Assembly (NCBI RefSeq): GCF_016899425.1
Contig: NZ_CP045994.1
Span: 3,410,001 to 3,474,000, forward strand
DNA from: Burkholderia sp. MS389
Lineage (GTDB): Bacteria; Pseudomonadota; Gammaproteobacteria; Burkholderiales; Burkholderiaceae
Direction of reading: 5' to 3'
Length of the DNA: 64,000 bases
Below are positions 16,718 through 25,623 of the stretch, piece by piece (position 1 is the stretch's first letter; each line of letters starts with the position of its first letter). The position numbers were made by a program, and so were the translations under genes. Under the pieces are notes generated by a model. The model had not been told where the DNA came from. It worked only from the letters and a program-made list of their open reading frames with translations, and did no database searches.

Positions 16718-19189
16718 TCATGTCAGTGCGACCGATGCCTGGCCAGCCTGGGCTGCGCCACTGGCAACCTGTTCACACAGATCATTGCCAGGGAAGTTGG
16801 CCGGCACGCTCTGCGGCCCCACCGTATCGTGACTGCCCGCATGGATCTTGTTTTCACCGGGCGTATAGCCCACGATGCCTTTCGCGCTGACTTCGAGCTG
16901 GCTGTTGCCGGCCGTCAAGCGAATGCCCTGCTTGGCGGTAATGTTGATCCAGTCCGTCGTGCTGATGATCGACAAGACCTTCTTTGCCAGCAGCTCCAAC
17001 TCGTCGTTTTCCGCATGCACCTGCACCTTGCCGCTCGCGGCGATCAGCTTCATCCCCATCTTGTGCACGAACAGCGAGAACTTGTCCGATACGCTGGCGA
17101 AGAACGATTTGCCCGTCGCGACCGACATGCTTTCACCGGCCGTCACGGCTACGTGCTGGCCGCCCGTGACGTGCGCGGTCGCGGGCGTCGTCACGGCGAT
17201 GCCAGCCGCGCCGGCCAGCAGCAAGTGCGCTTCGTTGAGTTCCGGGAAGTCGCCCTTGTCGCTGTTGCCCGTCGCCCCCGCGCCCTGGATACCCTCCACC
17301 TGCGATTTCAGCGCATCGGCGATCGGTGTCTGGTCCGCTCCGTTGTCCTGCGCCTGATAGTGCTGCGCAAGCTTGCCAAGCTGCCCGTGTAACGTTTGTG
17401 CTTTGGTCAGTCGCGATGCGGGTTCGCTAACGTCCGAGAGGTGCCCCTGCGCAGCAGGACGCACCTCGGTGCTGATTACCATGCCCTTGCCGGAGCGAAT
17501 CGCGCCGACCTCATCCGTACGCAGCTCGAAGCCCTCGCCCCGAGCATCCTTGCGCCCCTGCCAGTCCTCGATCCGGGTGATCTTGCCGAGCGAAAGTTGG
17601 CTCGCCGCATGGTCGGACCGAAGTTGCGCCTGAATGGCGTTCGCCGTGTCATCGAAGATCAGTTGATTGCTTCGGCCGGACGACGCGTTGCCATCCGCGC
17701 CGATCAGTTCCCGGCTGCGAATCCCCATCAGTGGATGCTCGTCCGGCAGCTTCCACGACGGCACGTTGCGCGCGTTCATCACGCGGCCCGTGATGATCGG
17801 GTGGTCCGGATTTCCATCGAGCCATTGCACGATCACTTCGGAACCGATACGGGGCAGCGCCGCCATCCCTTGGCCGCCGCCGGCCCAGCCGCTCGCGACC
17901 CGCACCCATGTCGAATACTTGCCGTCGCGATCCCAATGGAATTGAACCAGCACGCGGCCGTGTTCGTCGGTGTGGATGCTCGTGCCGGACTGGCCGACGA
18001 CGGTTGCCGTCTGTGGCGCAAGGATCTTCGTGTCGATGCTGTTGTAGCCGCGCCCCGGCCGCCACGGCGTCGCCTTGGGGACACACGTGAACTCGTTGCG
18101 GTATTCCGCCAGCACGCCCGTGTCCTGCAAATAGTTGTTGGTCACCACGTGCCGAACCGAGACGATCAGGTATTCGTCGTCGTTCGGGTCGCGGCTCAGC
18201 GCCGAACCGTAACGGTCGGTCAGCTGGAACCAGCGCCCCGGCTGCACGAAGCGATTGTTGCCCTTCGCGTCGAAGCGCTTGATCGTCGCCTCGATTTCCT
18301 CCATTCGGCGATTCGCGATCTGATACCCATGCTCCATGTTCCGGTAGCCGTACGCGCCTGCGTACTCGTTCCATTCGAGCTGCGGCAGCGCGGCATCGGG
18401 ACTCAACAGACTCGTTTGAACGTGGGTCGGCGTCGGCGTCTTGAAGTCGAAGCGGGACAGTTCCGCGTGCGTCGATGTCGTCTGCTGGAACGGGGACCAG
18501 CTCCGGATGCTGTTCGACTCTTCCGCCCCCTCGCCATTGTGGAAGCGGATTTCGTGAATCTTGCCGTCGATCGCGGGCGCGGGACGCGTCGGGTCGGAAA
18601 CGGTCAGTTTGTGCGACGTGGCCGTGTGCTCGTACCAGTACAGGTAGCCCGCATGCTCCCAGCGCCGATGAACGTAATTGTGGTCGTCTTCATCGAACTG
18701 GCAGGCCATCGTCATGCGCGGATCGTCTTCGCCGACGTGCCACGCCCATTCCGGCAACACGCCGTAGTCCTGAAAAACCGTCGCTGTCTGGTCGTGCAGG
18801 TTCTGGTCGAGAAACAAACGATTGTGCTGGCTGTACTTCAGGTAGCGCAGCCACGGGCCTGCGTGCGCCTCATAGAATACCCAGCCGCCATCCGTGCGAA
18901 CGTGCCGGAACGCGAAAATATGGCCGTTGAAATATCGCAGGCTTCCGTCGCCGCGCGCCAGACTGATCGTAATGCGCTTGCCGATGAAATCTTTCGGTGC
19001 AAGATGATCGTTATCCGACAGGATTTCGATCTTGTACGCGAAATCCTTCGATAACGCTTCAACCGCCTCGAATGCGTTCGGCAGCAGGATTCCGTAAGGC
19101 GCGTTATCGTCCGGAAAGCTGATTTGCACTTGCCGGTTGTATTGCGGGCCCAGCGCAAGGTCTCTCAGGGCCTGTGCCGTGTTCTGCAT
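16718..19189 (-). CDS. vgrG: type VI secretion spike protein VgrG
   Basis: An 823-residue VgrG (TssI), the trimeric spike of the type VI apparatus. Order of domains: gp27-like hub (about 10-370), gp5-like OB fold carrying EHGRVLVQFHWDRDG and SWKLPDEHPLMGI (about 390-530), and a DUF2345 beta-helix extension (about 600-780). There is no obvious enzymatic tail, so cargo is carried by the adaptor. The ATG at 19189 starts MQNTAQALRDL; GAGGGA/ACGAG precedes it. First gene of an eight-gene minus-strand operon running to tssF. Codon use is visibly more A/T-rich than in flanking housekeeping genes, suggesting acquisition. Confidence 0.92.
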   Translation of the reverse strand: MQNTAQALRDLALGPQYNRQVQISFPDDNAPYGILLPNAFEAVEALSKDFAYKIEILSDNDHLAPKDFIGKRITISLARGDGSLRYFNGHIFAFRHVRTDGGWVFYEAHAGPWLRYLKYSQHNRLFLDQNLHDQTATVFQDYGVLPEWAWHVGEDDPRMTMACQFDEDDHNYVHRRWEHAGYLYWYEHTATSHKLTVSDPTRPAPAIDGKIHEIRFHNGEGAEESNSIRSWSPFQQTTSTHAELSRFDFKTPTPTHVQTSLLSPDAALPQLEWNEYAGAYGYRNMEHGYQIANRRMEEIEATIKRFDAKGNNRFVQPGRWFQLTDRYGSALSRDPNDDEYLIVSVRHVVTNNYLQDTGVLAEYRNEFTCVPKATPWRPGRGYNSIDTKILAPQTATVVGQSGTSIHTDEHGRVLVQFHWDRDGKYSTWVRVASGWAGGGQGMAALPRIGSEVIVQWLDGNPDHPIITGRVMNARNVPSWKLPDEHPLMGIRSRELIGADGNASSGRSNQLIFDDTANAIQAQLRSDHAASQLSLGKITRIEDWQGRKDARGEGFELRTDEVGAIRSGKGMVISTEVRPAAQGHLSDVSEPASRLTKAQTLHGQLGKLAQHYQAQDNGADQTPIADALKSQVEGIQGAGATGNSDKGDFPELNEAHLLLAGAAGIAVTTPATAHVTGGQHVAVTAGESMSVATGKSFFASVSDKFSLFVHKMGMKLIAASGKVQVHAENDELELLAKKVLSIISTTDWINITAKQGIRLTAGNSQLEVSAKGIVGYTPGENKIHAGSHDTVGPQSVPANFPGNDLCEQVASGAAQAGQASVALT

Positions 19190-19619
19190 TGTTCTCGTCC
19201 CTCGGTCTGCGCGCGACGTGCCGGTGGGCTGCTCGTATGCCCCGGAATACTCCGGCAAAGGGGGACGGATGATGAGAGCATCGCGCCCATGCCGCGATAA
19301 GCTCAGACGTATACCACAAAGCCCCGCGACGACACACGGGAAGAAGTGTCAGGAATATTGAACGAATGCTAACGTGTCGTGCGGAGCGAGCGCCGTATCA
19401 GCGCCGACCAGCGTCTCCATCGAGACCAGGGCCGGCTCTTGAGATCCAACACCGTTACAGAATGTGAAGCCAGAAACAGACGCCCAACAAAATGGCTGAT
19501 TCCAGTATTTTCCGCCCGATCTGACATCGCTTGGAACGTCTCGGACGAACACCTGCGGTCCCGATGTTTTTGTACCGTCAACCCGCGCTGCCGGGCGGCA
19601 TTGCACCGCCCGCTCCCGC
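19190..19619. other. intergenic region, rutG to vgrG
   Basis: No convincing gene in 430 bp. A minus-strand frame at 19349-19606 lacks a ribosome-binding site and any family feature. A GGGCGG...CCGCCC hairpin (19593-19611) just beyond the permease stop has no U-tract. The region should carry the promoter of the T6SS cargo operon, but no clear hexamers were found. It marks the right edge of the more A/T-rich island. Confidence 0.4.
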
Positions 19620-20927
19620 TCACACCACCGGCCCCGGTTCCTTCTCTTTGCGCAGGATCGCGTACAGGATGATCGCGCCGAACGTCGCGGTGCCGATCCC
19701 GCCGAGCCCGAAGCCGCCGATCTTCAGCGAGAAGTCGCCGGCGCCGAGCACGAGCGTGACGGCCGCGACGATCAGGTTGCGGTTGTCGGAGAAGTCGACC
19801 TTGTTGACGACCCAGATCCGCGCGCCCGTCACCGCGATCAGCCCGAACACGACGATCGACACGCCGCCGAGCACGGGGCCGGGAATCGTCTGGATCACCG
19901 CGCCGAACTTCGGCGAGAAGCCCAGCCCGATCGCGATCAGCGCCGCGACCGCGAACACCAGCGTCGAATAGATCCGCGTGACGGCCATCACGCCGATGTT
20001 CTCCGCGTAGGTCGTCACGCCCGTGCCGCCGACGCTGCCCGATACGATCGTCGCGAGCCCGTCGCCGATGAACGCGCGGCCGACGTAGCGGTCGAGATTG
20101 GTGCCCGTCATCGCGCTGACGGCCTTGATGTGGCCGAGGTTCTCCGCGACCAGGATCACCGCGATCGGCGCGAGCATCAGCATCGCGTGCGGATCGAACA
20201 CCGGCGCGCGGAAGCTCGGCACGCCGAACCACGCGGCCTGCGCGACGATCGCGAAATCGATCGGCTTGCCGAGGCCCATGCCGTTGGTCGCGATCGCGTA
20301 GATCACGTACGCGATCACGAGCCCGACGAGGATCAAGAGGCGCTGCATCATCCCGCGCGCGAATACCGCGACGCCGCCGACGCACAGCACCGTGACGAGC
20401 GCCATCACCGACTCGAAGGTCGAGCCCGACACGCCCTTGACCGCGATCGGCGCGAGGTTCAGCCCGATCACCGCGACCACCGCGCCGGTGACGACGGGCG
20501 GCATCAGCGTCTCGATCCAGCGCGTGCCGATCGCCTGCACCAGCGCGCCGAGCGCGACGTACACGACGCCGCACGCGACGATCCCGCCGAGCGCGACCGG
20601 AATGTTCGGGTTCGGGCCGCTGCCGCCGTAGCCCGTCACCGCGATCACGAGGCCGATGAACGCGAAGCTCGAGCCGAGATAGCTCGGCACGCGCCCGCCG
20701 ACCAGCACGAAGAACAGCAGCGTGCCGATGCCCGACATGAAGATGCACAGGTTCGGATCGAAGCCCATCAGCAACGGCGCGAGCACGGTCGAACCGAACA
20801 TCGCGACGACGTGCTGCACGCCCATCGCGACCATCTGCGGCCACGCGAGGCGCTCGTCGGGGCCGACCACGCGCGAGGCCGCGCCGGTCGATTGGACCCG
20901 CCAGCGCGGGAAGTAGGAATCGGACAT
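19620..20927 (-). CDS. rutG: pyrimidine permease of the RutG type
   Basis: A 435-residue NCS2 (nucleobase:cation symporter-2) transporter with about 12-14 membrane helices, closest in recalled sequence to Escherichia coli RutG (shared VVGPDERL-type start, FMSGIGTLLFFVLVGGRVPSYLGSS, AAWFGVPSF, NLGHIKAVSAMTG). It imports uracil or thymine with protons. The ATG at 20927 gives MSDSYFPRW; an AGGAG lies about 12 nt upstream. No rutABCDEF genes are next to it, so it may simply act in salvage. Confidence 0.85.
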   Translation of the reverse strand: MSDSYFPRWRVQSTGAASRVVGPDERLAWPQMVAMGVQHVVAMFGSTVLAPLLMGFDPNLCIFMSGIGTLLFFVLVGGRVPSYLGSSFAFIGLVIAVTGYGGSGPNPNIPVALGGIVACGVVYVALGALVQAIGTRWIETLMPPVVTGAVVAVIGLNLAPIAVKGVSGSTFESVMALVTVLCVGGVAVFARGMMQRLLILVGLVIAYVIYAIATNGMGLGKPIDFAIVAQAAWFGVPSFRAPVFDPHAMLMLAPIAVILVAENLGHIKAVSAMTGTNLDRYVGRAFIGDGLATIVSGSVGGTGVTTYAENIGVMAVTRIYSTLVFAVAALIAIGLGFSPKFGAVIQTIPGPVLGGVSIVVFGLIAVTGARIWVVNKVDFSDNRNLIVAAVTLVLGAGDFSLKIGGFGLGGIGTATFGAIILYAILRKEKEPGPVV

Positions 20928-21198
20928 GGGAAAAGCGCTCCTGTCGGTCGTCGGTCGCCGGCTGCGAAGGATGCGCCGGTCTGGAATCTGGCGCGAGTTT
21001 ACGGAGCGGAAATGGGGCTGGCAAGCGAACCGGCGGGCGGAGCCGGCCAAACGAGAACGCGGCAGGCCGCGCGAGAGAGCCGGTGCGCGACCGCGCGGCC
21101 CCGGCGAAGCGCCCGTCCGCGCACGATGCGCGGCTGGCAGCGGCAAGCACCGGCCGCGAAGTAAGCGTGCGCTCACATCGAAGCCGGCGCCGCGTGCA

Positions 21199-22440
21199 TC
21201 ACGGATTGATGTACTGGAACAGCGACAGGTTCTGCAGTTGCACGTACGCCTTCTGCGCGCCGGTCAGCGCGTTCTGCACCTGCAGGTACTGGCTGATCGT
21301 CGTGACCATGTTGGTGCTGGTCAGGTCCGTCAGGTTGCTGGTCGTCTGCAGCGACGCGGTCTGGGTGACGGCCTGCATCGCCTTCACTTCCTGCTCGCGG
21401 CCGCCGACGGATGCCTGGATCGTCGTCACGTTGCGCATCGTGTTGCCGACCTTGATCGACCCGGTCATCAGCGCGTTCTTCAGCGACACGGCCGCGACAG
21501 GGTTGCCGGTCACCGGCGTCTTCAGCGCCGCGATCATCGAGTCGAGCGTCGAGAAGATGTCGGCGCCGCCGCTCGCCTGCGGGCCGGGCGTCACGGCGAA
21601 CGTATCGCCCGTGCTCGGCGTGCCCGATACGGCCACCGTCATCCCGCTGCCGAGCGCGATCGACGCACCCGACGTATAGGCCTGCGCGGGCGTCGTGGTC
21701 GGCGGCTTGGCCGAGTTGTCGGTCACCGTGTAGGTCGGCGCGGCGGGCGTGCCGCCGAACGTGATCGCGAAATGGTGATCGTTGGTCGCGGCGGACGGGT
21801 CCGTCACCGTCACCGCGCCGATCGCGCCGGTGCCGACGTTGCCGGCGCCGGCCGACGGAACCTGCGCGCTGCCGAGCGACGGCACGGACATGAACACCGC
21901 CGAACCGGTGTCGCCCTGCGACACGCTGCTCGAATCGGCGATCTGCACCTGGCGCGTGCCCGAGTCGCCGACGTAGCTGATGCTGCCGTTCGGGCTGGCC
22001 GTGAACGGCGCCGTCGAATTGTTCAGGCCGGCGAACAGGTAATTGCCGGCCCCGTCGTTCGAGTTCGCGAGCGTCACCAGCTGGTCGCGATAGCCTTGCA
22101 GCTGCGTCGCGAGCGCCGAGCGGTCGCTGTCGGCCAGCGAGCCGTCGCCGGCACGCACGATCAGCGTCTGCACGCCGGTCAGCACGCTGCTCACGCTCTG
22201 CAGCGCCTGGTCCTCGGCCTGCAGCGACGCGAGCGCGGTGGTCTGGTTGGTCGTGTACTGCGACAGCGTCGCCGACGTCATCGACAGCTGCACGGCCTGC
22301 GCCGCGCCGACCGGGTTGTCGGCCGGCGTCTGCAGGCTCGTGCCGCTCGAAATCTGCTGGTACAGCTGCGCGAGCTGCGCCTGCTGATCGTTCATCTGTG
22401 AAACGTTCAGCTGGAAGAACTGGGCGCTGGAAATTCGCAT
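21199..22440 (-). CDS. flgL: flagellar hook-filament junction protein FlgL
   Basis: HAP3, the junction protein between the hook and filament. A 413-residue flagellin-like protein: N-terminal MRISSAQFFQLNVSQMNDQQAQLAQLYQQISSG helix, a divergent central domain (about 190-300) and a C-terminal helix ending QLQNLSLFQYINP. The central part is longer than in enteric FlgL (about 317 aa). It follows flgK by 22 bp; the pair forms a unit downstream of a sigma-28-like promoter. Confidence 0.93.
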   Translation of the reverse strand: MRISSAQFFQLNVSQMNDQQAQLAQLYQQISSGTSLQTPADNPVGAAQAVQLSMTSATLSQYTTNQTTALASLQAEDQALQSVSSVLTGVQTLIVRAGDGSLADSDRSALATQLQGYRDQLVTLANSNDGAGNYLFAGLNNSTAPFTASPNGSISYVGDSGTRQVQIADSSSVSQGDTGSAVFMSVPSLGSAQVPSAGAGNVGTGAIGAVTVTDPSAATNDHHFAITFGGTPAAPTYTVTDNSAKPPTTTPAQAYTSGASIALGSGMTVAVSGTPSTGDTFAVTPGPQASGGADIFSTLDSMIAALKTPVTGNPVAAVSLKNALMTGSIKVGNTMRNVTTIQASVGGREQEVKAMQAVTQTASLQTTSNLTDLTSTNMVTTISQYLQVQNALTGAQKAYVQLQNLSLFQYINP

Positions 22441-22462
22441 CGCTTCTATCCCTCGAATCGGG

Positions 22463-24463
22463 TCAGTTGAACAGGCCGAGCACGGTCTGGAACAGCGTCG
22501 CCGCCGTCTGGATCACTTTCGCGTTCGCCTGGTAAAGCTGCTGGTACTGCATCAGGTTCGCCGCTTCCTCGTTCTGGTTCACGCCCGACACCGACTGCTG
22601 CGCGGTCGTGATCTGGCCGACGAGCGAGGTCTGCGCAGCGCTCGACGACTTCAACTGGCTCGCCGTGTTGCCGATCGCGTTCACGTAGTTCGCATACGCG
22701 CCGGTCAGCGTCGTCGTGCCGCCGCCGAGCGCCTTCGCGGTGACGAGCTGCGACAACGCTTGTGCGTTGGAGCCGTCGCTCGTGCCGCCCGCGTACGGTC
22801 CGATCGTGAACGTGTCGCCATCCGACGGCGCGCCGGACAGCGTGACGGTCACGCCGTTCATCACGCCCGCCGGGGCCGGCTGCGTGGTGCTGTTGATCGT
22901 CAGCTTCGCGCCGGCCGTCGCGTTGTACGGCACGCTGTCGGTCGGGCTCGTGATCGTCACCGAGGTCGGCGGGGTGCCCGCGATCGTCACCGTGGTGCCG
23001 GCCGGGAAGCCCGACAGCGACTGCGACGCCGCGTCGTAGGTCAGCTTGGTCGGCGTCGTCGGCACCTGGTAGCCGGCGCTCACCGCGCCCTGCGTGATCT
23101 TTGCCGTGCCGATGTTGGTTTTCGATGCCGCCGCGACCACCGGCGACGCGGCCGCGATCGCCGAGCCGCTCGTGGTCGCGAGGCCGAAGCCGGTCAGCGC
23201 GCCGCGCGTCGGCAGCACGGTGAACTGGTCGCCGGCATTCATCGCGCCGGACGAGAACGAGAAGTTCAGCCCGCCGAGCGAGACCGGCATCGGACCCGCC
23301 TTCTGGTCGACCACCGACCCGCTCGCGCGGTCGGTCAGCGTGTAGTTCGTGCCGTCGTACGACAGCGTGTAGTCGCTCGTCGTCGGCTGCGACGCATTGG
23401 CGAACGACACGGACAGCGACGCGTTGCCGGTGTTGCCCTGATTCGAATAGACGGTGGGGTTCGTCACCGTGAACAGGTTGCCGCCCGGCTTGCCCGCCAG
23501 ATCGACGCCGAGCGCGTTCTGCGCGTTGACCTGCGCGGCGAAGCTGGTCGCGAGCGCGCCGAGCTGCGCCTGGGCCGGGTCGAGCGTCTGGCGGCGGAAC
23601 GCGAGCAGGCCGCCGAGCGTGCCGCCCGACAGCGACGCATCCGGCAGCGCCTGGTTCGGCCCCTGCGGATTCGCGCCGGCGATGCCCTGCGACACGACGG
23701 TCAGCTCGCTCGGATCGGACGACGACGTGACGGTCGCAAGCTGGTAGCTCTTGTCGGCGACGACGAGCGGCTGGCCGCCCGCGAGGAATACGCTGTAGCC
23801 GCTGTCGTTGCGCACGACCTGCACGCCGGCGAGGCTCGACAGGTTCGACACCGCGAGGTCGCGCTGGTCCATCAGCTGGTTCGGCGGCTGCCCCTGGCTG
23901 CTCGCCGCCGAGATCTGCTGGTTCAGCTGCGCGATCTGCGCGGTGTACGTGTTGATCTGCGACACGGTGCTGGTGAGCTGCGTGTTCACGCTCTGGCGCA
24001 ACGCGTCGTATTGCTGGCCCGCCGCCTTCAGCTGGTCGCCGAGAATCTGCGCGTTGCTGATCGCGGTCTGCCGCACCGACGGATCGGACGCATTGTTCGC
24101 GACGTTCTGCAGCCCGGTGAAATAGCTCGTGATCGCGGTCGAGATGCCGGCCGTCGGGCTGCCGACGTAGTTGTTCAGCTGGGCGACGAGCGAATACCAC
24201 GTCGACAGCGCGCCGCCCTGCGACTGCGCACCGTTCAGCTGGTCGCTCAGGTACTGGCTGTACTGCCGTTGCACGGTGACGGTGTTCACGCCCTGCGGCA
24301 GGTAGCCGCTGCTGGTGTACTGCCCGCTCGCCTCGGCATAGACGGGGCGTTCGACCGAATAGCCGGGCGTCGCGGCGTTGCTGATGTTCTGGCCGGTCGT
24401 CGTGAGGCCCCAGAGCGCGGCATTCAGGCCGCTGACGCCGAGGTTCATGAGTGTGTTGGACAT
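22463..24463 (-). CDS. flgK: flagellar hook-associated protein FlgK
   Basis: HAP1, joining the hook to FlgL and the filament. A 666-residue protein with the conserved N-terminus SNTLMNLGVSGLNAALWGL (the TTGQNISNAATPGYS segment is the rod/hook family motif) and a C-terminal helical region ending NLMQYQQLYQANAKVIQ-TLFQTVL. The central region (about 330-560) is Ala/Gly/Thr-rich and variable. Preceded by a sigma-28-like promoter and by the terminator of the upstream gene, so flgKL is an independent late operon. Confidence 0.95.
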   Translation of the reverse strand: MSNTLMNLGVSGLNAALWGLTTTGQNISNAATPGYSVERPVYAEASGQYTSSGYLPQGVNTVTVQRQYSQYLSDQLNGAQSQGGALSTWYSLVAQLNNYVGSPTAGISTAITSYFTGLQNVANNASDPSVRQTAISNAQILGDQLKAAGQQYDALRQSVNTQLTSTVSQINTYTAQIAQLNQQISAASSQGQPPNQLMDQRDLAVSNLSSLAGVQVVRNDSGYSVFLAGGQPLVVADKSYQLATVTSSSDPSELTVVSQGIAGANPQGPNQALPDASLSGGTLGGLLAFRRQTLDPAQAQLGALATSFAAQVNAQNALGVDLAGKPGGNLFTVTNPTVYSNQGNTGNASLSVSFANASQPTTSDYTLSYDGTNYTLTDRASGSVVDQKAGPMPVSLGGLNFSFSSGAMNAGDQFTVLPTRGALTGFGLATTSGSAIAAASPVVAAASKTNIGTAKITQGAVSAGYQVPTTPTKLTYDAASQSLSGFPAGTTVTIAGTPPTSVTITSPTDSVPYNATAGAKLTINSTTQPAPAGVMNGVTVTLSGAPSDGDTFTIGPYAGGTSDGSNAQALSQLVTAKALGGGTTTLTGAYANYVNAIGNTASQLKSSSAAQTSLVGQITTAQQSVSGVNQNEEAANLMQYQQLYQANAKVIQTAATLFQTVLGLFN

Positions 24464-24518
24464 GCGCGATCCTGATGAGCCGGCCGCGCTGCGGCCGCCG
24501 GGTTGCGTGACTCCCGGT

Positions 24519-24545
24519 ATAACGGCCGCGGATTGAAAAAATTGA
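24519..24545 (-). promoter_or_regulatory. sigma-28 (FliA) promoter for flgKL
   Basis: On the minus strand TCAATTTT, 11 bp, GCCGTTAT: 6 of 8 and 6 of 8 matches to the sigma-28 consensus TAAAGTTT-N11-GCCGATAA. The same -10 octamer GCCGTTAT occurs before flgM. The predicted start is about 50 nt before the flgK ATG. Confidence 0.7.
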
Positions 24546-24550
24546 GGAAA

Positions 24551-24577
24551 AAATGCACGCCCGACGCACGGGCGTGC
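24551..24577 (-). terminator. Rho-independent terminator after ycgR
   Basis: Perfect 9-bp stem (GCACGCCCG at 24555-24563 and CGGGCGTGC at 24569-24577) with a 5-nt loop, followed on the minus strand by ATTTTTTCC. It separates ycgR from the flgKL promoter only a few bases further on. Confidence 0.85.
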
Positions 24578-24646
24578 GTCGCCGCTGGAAGCGCCCGGCG
24601 CAAGGCGCCGGCGGCGCTGCGCGGGCGGCCCGTGGGGGCCTGCGCG

Positions 24647-25402
24647 TCAGGCCCGCGCGAGCGAGCGGCGCTTCATTTCGAGCTGCGTGATCAGCCGCTG
24701 CAGCGTGTTCTCCGCGCTGCCCGGCAGCGACATGTAGCGAAAGCCGAGCTGGTAGCGCCGCGACCCGTTCGGCATCTGCGTCGAGCGCTGCGACACCAGT
24801 TGCAGGTCGAGCGACAGCTTGCCGTGGCCGGTCAGCTCGAGCTCGACGTCCGGCAGCAGCGTGCCGACCTCGAGCGCCTCGACGCGCTCGTCGGCCGTGC
24901 GCAGCCCCACGCCGCCGAGCGACAGGTTGTGCACCTCGAACAGGAAGCTTTCGCCGTCCGGCAGCTTGCCGCGGCACAGGAACGGATCGACGATCGGCGC
25001 GTCGACGCGGAAATATTCGCGGCGCTGGATGCACACCAGCACGTCGGGGAAATCGGCGACGAACGCGGGCAGCCCCTCGTAGCGCGTCTCGCGCGGCGTG
25101 CCCGTGGTGAATTCGACGCGCACGCCCTCCGGCGCGGCCGCGAACGTGCAGTGCGACGCGCCGAGGATGCCGGCGTTCTGCTCGGACAGCGCGCCCCAGT
25201 CGAACGTGAACGTCCGCTCGCCGACGTCGACCTCGAGCAGACGCGTGACGAGCTGGCCACCCGGGTACTGGACGGTCAGGAAATCGCCGCGGTTCACCAG
25301 GTTGCGCAGCTGCACGCCGATTTCCAGCGGATTGCGGCGGGCATAGTCGGGCCCGGAGTGGCCTGCATCCAGGCTGGGGTCCGTCGACGTTTCGATATTC
25401 AT
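24647..25402 (-). CDS. ycgR: flagellar brake protein YcgR (PilZ domain)
   Basis: A 251-residue c-di-GMP-responsive brake acting at the flagellar motor. N-terminal YcgR domain (about 20-115) is followed by a PilZ domain with the c-di-GMP motif RREYFRVDAP at about 128-137 (RxxxR) and the NLSLGGVGLR switch (D/NxSxxG) at about 170-180. It lies between flgJ and flgK and has its own sigma-28-like promoter, linking the brake to late flagellar expression. Its leader contains a hairpin with a U-tract. Confidence 0.88.
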   Translation of the reverse strand: MNIETSTDPSLDAGHSGPDYARRNPLEIGVQLRNLVNRGDFLTVQYPGGQLVTRLLEVDVGERTFTFDWGALSEQNAGILGASHCTFAAAPEGVRVEFTTGTPRETRYEGLPAFVADFPDVLVCIQRREYFRVDAPIVDPFLCRGKLPDGESFLFEVHNLSLGGVGLRTADERVEALEVGTLLPDVELELTGHGKLSLDLQLVSQRSTQMPNGSRRYQLGFRYMSLPGSAENTLQRLITQLEMKRRSLARA

Positions 25403-25450
25403 GGCTAGCCGGTCTTTCTTGTCATGGGCGCCCGGGGCAACCGGTGCGCA

Positions 25451-25479
25451 ATAAAACCGGGCCAGAACGGGGGCCCGGT
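25451..25479 (-). terminator. hairpin with U-tract in the ycgR leader
   Basis: Perfect 8-bp stem (ACCGGGCC at 25456-25463 and GGCCCGGT at 25472-25479), 8-nt loop, followed on the minus strand by TTTTATT. It has the form of an intrinsic terminator. It lies downstream of the predicted sigma-28 start and upstream of ycgR, so it can end flgJ transcripts but must also be passed by ycgR transcripts. Confidence 0.7.
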
Positions 25480-25495
25480 CGCAGGTCTCTCACAC

Positions 25496-25522
25496 TTAGC
25501 GGCAGTGCTGACCGAAAGTTTA
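25496..25522 (-). promoter_or_regulatory. sigma-28 (FliA) promoter for ycgR
   Basis: On the minus strand TAAACTTT, 11 bp, GCCGCTAA: 7 of 8 and 7 of 8 matches to the sigma-28 consensus. Predicted start about 87 nt before the ycgR ATG. Confidence 0.78.
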
Positions 25523-25623
25523 GATCGAAACGGCGATTTATTTCTCGCAAACGTTGAAACCGCGCGCGGCAAGGTGCCGGGCGCGGTCCAAAAGGGGTGG
25601 CGAGCCGGGAGCGGGCGGGCCCG

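Noticed and set aside
17396..19054. Plus-strand frame antisense to vgrG (552 codons)
   Set aside because: No start signal or family similarity; vgrG is unmistakable on the minus strand.
19349..19606. 85-codon minus-strand frame in the rutG-vgrG gap
   Set aside because: No ribosome-binding site and no family feature; kept as unannotated intergenic sequence.
9097..19620. Attachment-site duplication around the T6SS cargo island
   Set aside because: I compared the edges near 9100-9216 and 19190-19619 and saw no matching direct repeat, integrase or tRNA, so the island is called on gene content and composition only.
22760..24475. Long plus-strand reading frame antisense to flgK (571 codons)
   Set aside because: Arg/Ala-rich composition, no ribosome-binding site or family motif; it mirrors the codon bias of flgK on the other strand.
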